This document shows, piece by piece, positions 1 through 6,124 of a stretch of 6,817 nt of DNA. The stretch's first letter is position 1. The number at the start of each line of letters is the position of its first letter. Origin of the DNA: Ekhidna sp. (lineage in GTDB: Bacteria; Bacteroidota; Bacteroidia; Cytophagales; Cyclobacteriaceae); the NCBI GenBank assembly GCA_013214445.1, contig JABSPG010000217.1, positions 1 to 6,817 of the forward strand, written 5' to 3'. The notes under the pieces are model-generated. The model did not search any database and had not been told where the DNA came from. It saw only the letters and a list, made by a program, of their open reading frames with translations. The position numbers were made by a program, and so were the translations under genes.

Positions 1-1
1 A

Positions 2-601
2 GAGGAGGTAATCGCGTTTGAGTACGATTGCAGGGAAGGTATTTGCGGTCAATGCGGCGTTTTTATAAATGGCAGGGCGCATGGGCCACATGATCATATG
101 ACTACTTGCCAACTCCATATGAGAAGCTTTCAGGATGGAGATACCATTACCGTAGAACCCTGGCGTGCAAAAGCATTTCCGATCATAAAAGATCTGATGG
201 TAGATAGGTCAGCCTTCGACAGGATAATGATTGAGGGAGCTTATATCTCTGCAAAGACTGGAACAGCTCCTGAAGCGAATGCCATTCTTATTGATAAAGA
301 GCGATCAGACAAAGCGATGGATGCAGCCGCTTGTATTGGGTGTGGAGCGTGTGTAGCCACATGTAAAAATGCCTCTGCCTCACTTTTTACGGCAGCTAAG
401 ATCAATCACCTTAACACCCTGCCTCAAGGAGAGCCTGAGCAACATAAAAGAGTGAAAGGAATGGTAGATCAGATGGAGGAAGAAGGGTTTGGCGGATGCA
501 CGTTTACTGGAGCATGTGAGGTAGAGTGTCCAGAAGGTATTTCAATTACCAATATCGCGGAGATGCATAACAGGTTCATGCGAGCGAAGCTGTTTGGTTA
601 G
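2..601 (+). CDS. sdhB: Succinate dehydrogenase / fumarate reductase iron-sulfur subunit, 3' part
   Basis: This is the electron-transfer subunit of complex II, passing electrons between the flavin of SdhA and membrane quinone through three Fe-S clusters. The frame is open from base 2, so the gene starts before the window and 199 residues are visible. The [2Fe-2S] ligands are in DCREGICGQCG (Cys 10, 15, 18 of the visible part) and TTCQLH (Cys 36). CIGCGACVATCK (Cys 111, 114, 117, 121) supplies the [4Fe-4S] motif. GGCTFTGACEVECPEGI (Cys 166, 172, 176) completes the [3Fe-4S]/[4Fe-4S] set. The HGP insertion before TTCQLHMR and Lys rather than Pro after the fourth cysteine of the second motif are, as I recall the family, usual in Bacteroidota and actinobacterial SdhB. 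The ATG at 98 is internal, because the first cluster motif lies before it. In this phylum sdhB normally ends an sdhC-sdhA-sdhB operon, which fits the convergent kinase gene downstream. SdhB and FrdB cannot be told apart here. Confidence 0.96.
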   Translation, partial: EEVIAFEYDCREGICGQCGVFINGRAHGPHDHMTTCQLHMRSFQDGDTITVEPWRAKAFPIIKDLMVDRSAFDRIMIEGAYISAKTGTAPEANAILIDKERSDKAMDAAACIGCGACVATCKNASASLFTAAKINHLNTLPQGEPEQHKRVKGMVDQMEEEGFGGCTFTGACEVECPEGISITNIAEMHNRFMRAKLFG

Positions 602-802
602 TTATGTCCTCCGGCATACTCTAATTATCAAAACTGTTATTATTCTTAAACTCCTTAAAGAGATGATTGAAAGGATGCATTGCTGTTGAGTAATAGTATT
701 CTCATCAAGATCCATTTGCCCTGATTTGAAGTCTAATTGCTAAAAAGTTGAGGTTTCATCTTGCCTATTGCGGACGGTTTCGTAATGCAGTTGACTAATA
801 AT
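602..802. other. Convergent intergenic spacer between sdhB and the histidine kinase
   Basis: This is 201 bp between two gene 3' ends. I see no convincing coding frame, RNA gene or strong terminator. The only symmetric element noted is an imperfect palindrome, CTCCTTAAAGAG (about 651-662, 10 of 12 positions symmetric), with no T-tract after it. Transcripts from both sides must end in or near this spacer, but no intrinsic terminator is evident. Confidence 0.6.
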
Positions 803-2734
803 TCAAACAATCTGGTCAACTTCCTCAGTAATAAACAATGGTATGGTAAAGGAGACTTCTGTACCCTTGTTTGACTTGATTTTCATTCTTCCTCCATTCT
901 TTTCAACAAAATCTTTACATAATAATAAGCCGATACCAGAACCTTTTTCGTGCTCTGTTCCATATCTGGTACTACTTATTCCTTTGTCTAGTAATTGATT
1001 TATAAGACTAGCGGGCATGCCAATACCAGAATCTACTACATAGATATTTGCCTCTTCTTCATTCAAATCAACTCCAACCCTAATTTTTCCTTCTTTAGGG
1101 GTAAACTTTATGGAATTGTGAATCAAGTTGCGCATCACAAATGCAAACATTTCTTTATCTCCGTACAAATAGATTTCATCTATTTGATTATCTAGTTCAA
1201 TCTTGATGCTCTTTTGGTCTAATAGAGGCTGAAAGAGTTTGATGGATTTATCAATTGATTTTCGAAAATCAATTTTAACTGGCTGAAAAATGAGGTTACT
1301 CTGTTGCATTTGTGACCAAATCAGGAGGTTATCCATCAGTCTGGTGAGATTCTGGAGCGATAGTTTTGTCTTATCGCTGAGTTCTGAGAGCTTCTCCTGT
1401 GATAATTTGCTGGAGTGATTAATTAGTAGATTCAGGTAGGAATCTACGGTTGTTAGGGGACTCTTTAGTTCATGAGAGACAATCGAAAACAACTTCGATT
1501 TGACTTCATTTAGCTCTCTCAGTTCACTTTCGGAGCTCCTTAGTTGATCCATGGCAGCTTCTAACTCATGGGTGCGTTCCTTGACTAGGACCTCCAGTTC
1601 GTTTTTTTGCTTTTCTATCAATTGTTTTTTCTCAGTTTCTTTTTCAAGGGCTAGTTTCTCTTTCTCAATTGTTTGCTTCGCAAGCATTTTCCTCGTCCTA
1701 TTCAGACGACTCGAAAGACCAAATGAAAAGAGAACAACTTGCGCTACTGCCCCAACCTGTATGATATACTGTGTGAAAAAATTATCAGGTAGATAGTTGA
1801 ATTCTCTGTAGATGAATAGAATAGCACCGATATTAAAAAGAGCAATAGCTACCAAGAACCATAAGGCAGGACGATAGCCTCGCATTAACACTTGAATACT
1901 TACCAATGTGATGATAGTCATATTAATCGAGCCGAGAATCCCGATTACGACATTTGTCGCAGCAAGCCAATCAGCAATGCTAGCCCAACTGATAAACCAC
2001 ATTATGATTGGGATTGCATAAAGGAAAGACATGATTTGGAAGAAATAATCCCATCGTGGTGCGTATTCCTTAGTGTGGAGGTACGTCTTTGCAAATTGAA
2101 TCCTTGCCAAATTGGTAAGGGGAATAATCAACGCAAAGAAAGTAGCATTCCAGTGCGGCATTTCCGGCCATACGTACTCTAGCGCAAAACCATAATAGAA
2201 CCCCATATATAATCCAAAACCAACGATAGACAGGACATACCATAGATAACTCTGATCTTTTACAGCGAAGTAGATCATCAAGTTATAGAGTGCCATGACT
2301 ATAAGTATGCCAAAGAAAAGTCCGTGAGCAACCAATCGTTGGCGTTCCATGATTCTCCAATCTGCTGGCGATAGTACCTCAATCGTTGAGGAGTCAATGT
2401 CAAAAAGCGGATGATCTCCTTTTAGTTTTAATAAAACCCTGCCACCAGATATAGGAAGTATGTTTTTAAAAGATGAGTAGGTTTTTTGAGATTGCGGAAC
2501 CATCGTACCGGAATACTTTCTGATTCCATTTGTGTAGAGAATGACGTGACCCCAGTTTGATACGGAAAGGAATTGTTCAGATGTATCTAGCTCTAGCTCA
2601 GTCCAGTACCATTGATTCTTATCAAATGATGATTTTTCTAGAGGTTTGGTCAATAGGCTATCCAGAAATAACTCTTGCCCAGTAAGGTTTAGGGAAAGCA
2701 AAACTAGACCTACTATCAATATCTCTTTTCTCAC
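803..2734 (-). CDS. 7TMR-DISM-type sensor histidine kinase
   Basis: This 643-residue inner-membrane kinase should sense an envelope signal and phosphorylate a response regulator. Residues 1-20 resemble a signal peptide (MRKEILIVGLVLLSLNLTGQ). Residues about 21-130 form a short periplasmic domain matching the 7TMR-DISMED2 type. Seven hydrophobic segments lie at roughly 135-157, 163-185, 197-212, 228-250, 258-282, 288-308 and 320-342, the 7TMR-DISM core. A charged Glu/Lys-rich coiled coil spans about 348-412. The HisKA H-box FSIVSHELKSPLTTV puts the phosphorylated histidine at 421. The ATPase domain (about 525-635) has the N-box NLIHNSIKF, the G1 box DSGIGM (568-573) and the G2 box GSGIGL (598-603), so all catalytic elements are intact. 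There is no attached receiver, so a separate regulator is needed; the divergent LytTR gene is the obvious candidate. The start is GTG: no in-frame ATG lies nearby upstream, and this start gives a proper signal peptide. The ligand is unknown. Confidence 0.93.
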   Translation of the reverse strand: MRKEILIVGLVLLSLNLTGQELFLDSLLTKPLEKSSFDKNQWYWTELELDTSEQFLSVSNWGHVILYTNGIRKYSGTMVPQSQKTYSSFKNILPISGGRVLLKLKGDHPLFDIDSSTIEVLSPADWRIMERQRLVAHGLFFGILIVMALYNLMIYFAVKDQSYLWYVLSIVGFGLYMGFYYGFALEYVWPEMPHWNATFFALIIPLTNLARIQFAKTYLHTKEYAPRWDYFFQIMSFLYAIPIIMWFISWASIADWLAATNVVIGILGSINMTIITLVSIQVLMRGYRPALWFLVAIALFNIGAILFIYREFNYLPDNFFTQYIIQVGAVAQVVLFSFGLSSRLNRTRKMLAKQTIEKEKLALEKETEKKQLIEKQKNELEVLVKERTHELEAAMDQLRSSESELRELNEVKSKLFSIVSHELKSPLTTVDSYLNLLINHSSKLSQEKLSELSDKTKLSLQNLTRLMDNLLIWSQMQQSNLIFQPVKIDFRKSIDKSIKLFQPLLDQKSIKIELDNQIDEIYLYGDKEMFAFVMRNLIHNSIKFTPKEGKIRVGVDLNEEEANIYVVDSGIGMPASLINQLLDKGISSTRYGTEHEKGSGIGLLLCKDFVEKNGGRMKIKSNKGTEVSFTIPLFITEEVDQIV

Positions 2735-2881
2735 AATACGGAATTTATATACTATCCTGGTCTTGTCGAACCTAAATTGAGATAATCTGATCGATTGGTA
2801 GGGTTAATGGATGTCAATCGGAGATGATTTAAATCATAAATTCTATAAGGCATTAGACCCTATTCGGTTTTAGATTTGTTT
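2735..2881. promoter_or_regulatory. Divergent control region between kinase and response regulator
   Basis: This 147-bp region must hold the promoters of both divergent genes, unless one is read from further away. It contains the perfect palindrome at 2824-2837. It also has a 6-bp inverted repeat, CGATTG (2792-2797) and CAATCG (2815-2820). No Shine-Dalgarno sequence precedes either start, as is usual in Bacteroidota. I could not assign a convincing pair of -33 (TTTG) and -7 (TAnnTTTG) elements for either gene. On the minus strand an AT-rich TATATAAATT stretch just upstream of the GTG is the weak best candidate for the kinase. Confidence 0.6.
2824..2837. promoter_or_regulatory. Perfect 14-bp palindrome, candidate operator
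   Basis: ATGATTTAAATCAT is exactly its own reverse complement, and the symmetry stops at both flanks. It lies 44 bp before the response-regulator ATG and 89 bp from the kinase start. That position would suit a dimeric regulator acting on one or both promoters. LytTR proteins usually bind spaced direct or imperfect repeats, so this need not be the pair's own site. The AT richness raises the chance of coincidence. Confidence 0.35.
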
Positions 2882-3607
2882 ATGCCCGATGTAAAACCCC
2901 GTATTTTAATTGCTGAAGATGATACTGTGGTAGCAACGAACCTCACTATGTCTTTAGAAGATCGGGGATATTCCATCTTGGGAACTTGCGAGTCAGGTGA
3001 GGAACTCATTCAAAAAATTGGTCAGGAGTCTCCAGATATCGTGATCATGGACATAAATCTTGCTGGCCTAATGGATGGAGTAGAGGTGACAGCCTTGCTT
3101 AAGAAAAAAACCAATATCCCCGTTTTGTATTTGACATCTGATCGTGACAGGGGCACACTTGAGCGTGCAAAACTTACAAACCCTGATGGCTATCTTATTA
3201 AGCCTTTTGACGAAGATGAACTGACTTCTGCCATAGAAATAGCATTACATCGGCACCATTTAGAGGATGTTTCAAGAAATGATACGATTATAAATGACTC
3301 ACATTTGTTTGTAAAGGTGAGGAACAGACTAGAGAAAGTGAAGTTTGAGGATGTTCGTTATTTGGAGGCTAGCGACATCTATGCGATTCTAAATACGCCC
3401 AACAACAACTACGTGCTCAGTTACTCTTTAAAGCAACTTGAGTCTATGCTACCTTCCAATATATTCATTCGAGTACACCGATCATACATCGTCAATGTTG
3501 GACATATTGAAGCAATTGAAGATAATTATATCATCATCTTGGATAAGGATATCCCAATTGGGAAAACATATCGAGAGGAATTAATGAAACGTCTATCGAT
3601 AATATAG
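2882..3607 (+). CDS. Response regulator, receiver plus LytTR DNA-binding domain
   Basis: This is a 241-residue cytoplasmic transcription regulator of the AgrA/LytR type. The receiver occupies about residues 6-123. It has the acidic pocket Glu12-Asp13-Asp14, phospho-acceptor Asp57 in VIMDINLAG, Thr85 and Lys107 in LIKPFD, so it should be phosphorylatable. The LytTR domain covers about 141-238, with VRYLEASDIYAIL and the hallmark FIRVHRSYIVNV (195-206). I chose the ATG at 2882. A TTG six bases upstream would add only two residues (Met-Phe). Neither start has a Shine-Dalgarno sequence. The gene is divergent from the 7TMR-DISM kinase, a usual arrangement for a cognate pair. It reads toward the symporter, but a 189-bp gap makes co-transcription uncertain. 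Its targets are unknown; its own promoter region and the downstream transport genes are natural candidates. Confidence 0.94.
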   Translation: MPDVKPRILIAEDDTVVATNLTMSLEDRGYSILGTCESGEELIQKIGQESPDIVIMDINLAGLMDGVEVTALLKKKTNIPVLYLTSDRDRGTLERAKLTNPDGYLIKPFDEDELTSAIEIALHRHHLEDVSRNDTIINDSHLFVKVRNRLEKVKFEDVRYLEASDIYAILNTPNNNYVLSYSLKQLESMLPSNIFIRVHRSYIVNVGHIEAIEDNYIIILDKDIPIGKTYREELMKRLSII

Positions 3608-3622
3608 ATTTTTCAAAATCTA
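3605..3622. repeat. AT-rich inverted repeat overlapping the regulator stop codon
   Basis: TAGATTTT (3605-3612) and AAAATCTA (3615-3622) are perfect 8-base arms separated by TC; the first three bases are the TAG stop codon. In RNA this would give a short 7-bp A/U-rich stem with a 4-base loop. No T-run follows directly, although TTTTTT occurs further on at about 3640-3646. At best it is a weak terminator; it could also be a protein site or chance. Confidence 0.3.
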
Positions 3623-3624
3623 AC

Positions 3625-3657
3625 TTTCAACAACGGATATTTTTTCATTTTCAACAA
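3625..3657. repeat. Direct repeat of TTTCAACAA
   Basis: The 9-mer TTTCAACAA occurs at 3625-3633 and again at 3649-3657, 24 bp from start to start, about two helical turns. This is just downstream of a LytTR gene, and LytTR proteins often bind spaced 9-bp direct repeats. Neither strand matches the commonly described LytTR consensus well, and usual spacers are 12-13 bp rather than the 15 bp here. It may be coincidence in AT-rich DNA. Confidence 0.25.
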
Positions 3658-3734
3658 AGAAGCCAATCAATATTTAGGGATTTTCTTTCACCCTAGCAAA
3701 TTGTTCATTCACCTAAGTAAATCTTATCGTTCGC

Positions 3735-3750
3735 TCGAAAACGTTTTCGA
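3735..3750. promoter_or_regulatory. Perfect 16-bp palindrome, probable LacI-family operator
   Basis: TCGAAAACGTTTTCGA is fully symmetric around a central CG, and its AAACGTTT core is typical of LacI/GalR operators such as PurR and CcpA sites. It ends 46 bp before the symporter ATG, inside the 189-bp spacer after the response regulator. A poor promoter match lies just upstream (TTG at 3701-3703, TATCGTTC at 3725-3732). If real, it would put the palindrome over the transcription start, a repressing position. No LacI-family gene lies in the window, so any such regulator is encoded elsewhere. Confidence 0.55.
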
Positions 3751-3796
3751 AACTGCTTGAATAAACAAAACTTCAGAATTGAAATAATTAAATTTC

Positions 3797-5296
3797 ATGG
3801 AATCTGGAGATTACTCAGTATACGTTTGGTTGGCAGTAGGCGCCTATATGGCACTAATTCTCTTCTTTGTGATCCGGGGAGCGCTCAGGACCAAAAGCAT
3901 TTCTGATTACGCGCTTGGTAACATTGCATTTTCTCCTGTAGCTGTCGGTTTGGCGCTAGCCGCTTCCATGACAAGTGCCGCTACGTTTATCATAAATCCT
4001 GGATTTATTGCCTATTACGGATTGAGTGCCTTCATTTCTTTTGGTTTGGTTCTTTCGGTTGCGTCCTTAGTTTCACTAATCATCATCACTAAAGGTTTCC
4101 GGAAAGTTGGGACTTCTGTACAAGCTCTTACCATGGCTCAATGGATTGGAAATCGCTACAATAACAAGTACTATGCGCTTTTCTTTGGCTTTGTTTCATT
4201 GCTGTTGATCACTTTTATTGTATTGATATGCGTTGGGCTGACAAAACTTTTGTCCATAGCACTTGATGTAGATGAGGTTTTTGTCTTGATAGCAGTCATT
4301 GTATTTGTCTTTGGCTATATGATGTTTGGAGGTGCAAATTCGATGGTTTACACCAATACAATTCAAGCATCTCTGATGATTGTGGTGGCAGTAGTACTTC
4401 TTACTTCAGGCTATAACCATTTCTCTGAAGGTATCGATGGATTTTTTGCGAAATTAAATACCATAGACCCCCTCTTGACCCAGACAACAAATCCTCAGAG
4501 TCCTATGTTCAGGGACTTTTTTGAGATTCTGATTTGTCAAATTATCGTCGGTATAGCAATTGTTTGTCAGCCTCACATTATTACCAAGTCACTTCTGTTG
4601 AAGAAGGATTCCCAAGTAAACACATTCCTAATCGTGGGAGTGGCAATTGAATTCCTCTTCTTCTTAGTGGTTTTCACTGGACTTTATGCACGTTTGGAAT
4701 TTCCAAATCTCACATCGGAAGGTACTCAGATTAGCCTGGATGGCGTGCTATCAGCCTATGTCGTAAAGAAGTTCTCTGTCGGATTAGGCATAATAGTCAT
4801 TATGGGTCTTATCTCCGCTGGTCTTTCAACCCTAGAAGGTCTGATACAGAGTCTAAGCACCACTATCACCCAAGATGTTATTCAGCCAATTTTTGGTATG
4901 CCTAAGCTTCAGCCAGTTGTTTTAAATAGGCTGACCATTTTAGTCTTGGCCATTGCGTCTGGTTTGTTTAGTTACCAACAATTGGTGTCACCAGACCTAA
5001 GCGTCGGCATTTTTGCCCAAAATGGGGTTTATGCTTATTTCTCAGCAGCTTTTGTACCTGTGCTCTTTGGTACTTTTTTAAAGCATACTCCGGTATATAT
5101 CCCATTCATAAGTTCAATAGTAGCGATCGTATTTCACTTCTCTATCTACTATGGTAGAATCACCCCGTACATGCAAGAGACAGTAAGAAATCCTGCTATA
5201 CCATCAGCGATTGCAATTGTAAGTTCCTTTATGGTTGGCTGCATACTGTATCAGATACATAGAATTAGTAGAACTCATAAATCAATACCGATATAA
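3797..5296 (+). CDS. Sodium:solute symporter (SSS family, PanF/ActP-like branch)
   Basis: This 499-residue inner-membrane protein should use the Na+ gradient to import a small solute. I count about 13 hydrophobic segments, the SSS topology: near 8-28, 45-70, 76-98, 126-150, 160-177, 187-205, 241-262, 275-297, 325-350, 377-395, 405-428, 430-452 and 467-486. The family motif SDYALGN is at 36-42. The Na+-site helices are visible: AASMTSAATFI (55-65) followed by NPG, and ISAGLSTLEGLIQSLSTTIT (339-358). Ser344-Thr345 there match the position of the Na2-site Ser-Thr of PutP. CQPHIITKSLLLKKD (257-271) resembles the loop after TM7 in pantothenate and acetate symporters. This suggests a carboxylate-type substrate, but only as inference. 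The length is normal, with no fused kinase domain. The start has no Shine-Dalgarno sequence but is the first Met before TM1. It is probably the first gene of an operon with the lipoprotein, 29 bp downstream. The 16-bp palindrome upstream may control it. Confidence 0.92.
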   Translation: MESGDYSVYVWLAVGAYMALILFFVIRGALRTKSISDYALGNIAFSPVAVGLALAASMTSAATFIINPGFIAYYGLSAFISFGLVLSVASLVSLIIITKGFRKVGTSVQALTMAQWIGNRYNNKYYALFFGFVSLLLITFIVLICVGLTKLLSIALDVDEVFVLIAVIVFVFGYMMFGGANSMVYTNTIQASLMIVVAVVLLTSGYNHFSEGIDGFFAKLNTIDPLLTQTTNPQSPMFRDFFEILICQIIVGIAIVCQPHIITKSLLLKKDSQVNTFLIVGVAIEFLFFLVVFTGLYARLEFPNLTSEGTQISLDGVLSAYVVKKFSVGLGIIVIMGLISAGLSTLEGLIQSLSTTITQDVIQPIFGMPKLQPVVLNRLTILVLAIASGLFSYQQLVSPDLSVGIFAQNGVYAYFSAAFVPVLFGTFLKHTPVYIPFISSIVAIVFHFSIYYGRITPYMQETVRNPAIPSAIAIVSSFMVGCILYQIHRISRTHKSIPI

Positions 5297-5325
5297 AATC
5301 CTTCAAAAACAAACCTTTTATTATT

Positions 5326-6099
5326 ATGAAAAAACTAAGAATAACTTTAGCACTTCTATCAGCCTTCGGACTGGTATTCATGTCATCATGCGGTGATGAT
5401 GAAGATCCCGCAGTTTTAGGTGGTCTAAATATTACTGTTGAAGGCTTGCCTTCGGGCGTAAATGCAGCAATAACAGTGATTGATGAAGACGATATGGAAA
5501 CAATGGTCACTGGATCTACCACTTTAGCCGACTTGCCTTTGGGTCTATACATCATCGAAATAGCAGCTGTAGATAATAGTGGGGCTAGGTATGTAAGTGC
5601 AGATTCTGAAATACAGGTGAATCTTAGTGACGCTGATGCAGAGGTTGTAACTATTACCTATGCTGAATTTAGCTCAGTGAATGGCATAGTGGGTACGTGG
5701 GTATCAAAGGGAGACGATGTGGCAGCTCTTTTGACAACTTTTTTCGCTGTAGATTCCATAGTGGCCACCTTTAGTGCAAATCAGACTTATGAAGTACTTC
5801 AGTATGCAGGAGGGGCTGAAGCTCCACTCACACTTACGGGAACTTACGCTCAGACGCTTTCCTCTGTAGGAACAATTTGGACTATTACAGTAGATCAATC
5901 AGCACCTTCATCACTTACCAGCGAGGGCATATTTGAAGTTGATCCTTCGGAAAATCCAAACTCCATGCGATACGAAATTGCTCAGACTAGCCCTGACATT
6001 GGCGCTATACCACCAACACCTGAAGCTGGATTTGGCAGTACCAGTGGTGGAGCAGTAGGGGATACCAATATCCAAGTTTATAAAAGAAGATCATTCTAA
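5326..6099 (+). CDS. Probable surface-exposed lipoprotein with two beta-rich domains
   Basis: This is a 257-residue secreted lipoprotein of unknown function. Residues 1-21 are a lipoprotein signal peptide (MKKL, a hydrophobic stretch, then FMSSC) with lipid-anchored Cys22. The next residues, GDDED, form an acidic patch like the Bacteroidota lipoprotein export signal that sends lipoproteins to the cell surface. Residues about 33-112 look like a small beta-sandwich: LNITVEGLPSGVNAAITV, then GSTTLADLPLGLYIIEIAA, ending VVTITYA. This pattern resembles PEGA/prealbumin-like modules. Residues about 119-203 begin IVGTW and continue with TFSANQTYEV and LTGTYAQT, similar to Bacteroidota lipocalin-like domains. 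The C-terminal 50 residues are Pro/Gly/Ser-rich and end KRRSF. Short gaps before (29 bp) and after (25 bp) suggest co-transcription with the symporter and barrel protein. A role in substrate capture is inference from context only. Confidence 0.85.
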   Translation: MKKLRITLALLSAFGLVFMSSCGDDEDPAVLGGLNITVEGLPSGVNAAITVIDEDDMETMVTGSTTLADLPLGLYIIEIAAVDNSGARYVSADSEIQVNLSDADAEVVTITYAEFSSVNGIVGTWVSKGDDVAALLTTFFAVDSIVATFSANQTYEVLQYAGGAEAPLTLTGTYAQTLSSVGTIWTITVDQSAPSSLTSEGIFEVDPSENPNSMRYEIAQTSPDIGAIPPTPEAGFGSTSGGAVGDTNIQVYKRRSF

Positions 6100-6124
6100 A
6101 AAACGAAATTGGTAGGACGCTAGC

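Noticed and set aside
98..98. ATG at 98 as the start of the Fe-S protein
   Set aside because: The same frame is open back to base 2 and encodes the essential [2Fe-2S] motif DCREGICGQCG, so this Met is internal to sdhB.
791..820. GTTGAC / GTCAAC inverted repeat (from about 790) as a bidirectional terminator for sdhB and the kinase
   Set aside because: The arms are six bases with a long loop, the second arm lies inside the kinase coding sequence, and no T-tract follows.
995..2182. Plus-strand frames at 995-1195, 1551-1796 and 1892-2182
   Set aside because: They lie antisense inside the well-supported kinase gene, encode no recognisable domain and have low-complexity, shadow-like composition.
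2871..2878. TAGATTTG, an exact match to the Bacteroidota -7 element TAnnTTTG
   Set aside because: It ends three bases before the regulator ATG at 2882, so transcription would start inside or after the start codon. No TTTG at -33 spacing is present. It would matter only if a later start codon existed, and none precedes the receiver's acidic pocket.
2876..2878. TTG as start of the response regulator
   Set aside because: It adds only Met-Phe before a normal ATG, and such a rare start gains nothing in domain coverage.
3675..3695. TAGGG / CCCTA hairpin before the symporter as a terminator
   Set aside because: The stem is only 5 bp with an 11-base loop, and it is followed by GCAAATTG rather than a T-run, so it is too weak to call.
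3797..5296. Naming the symporter panF, actP or putP
   Set aside because: Family membership is clear, but substrate-determining residues cannot be assigned from inspection and the neighbours do not point to pantothenate, acetate or proline specifically.
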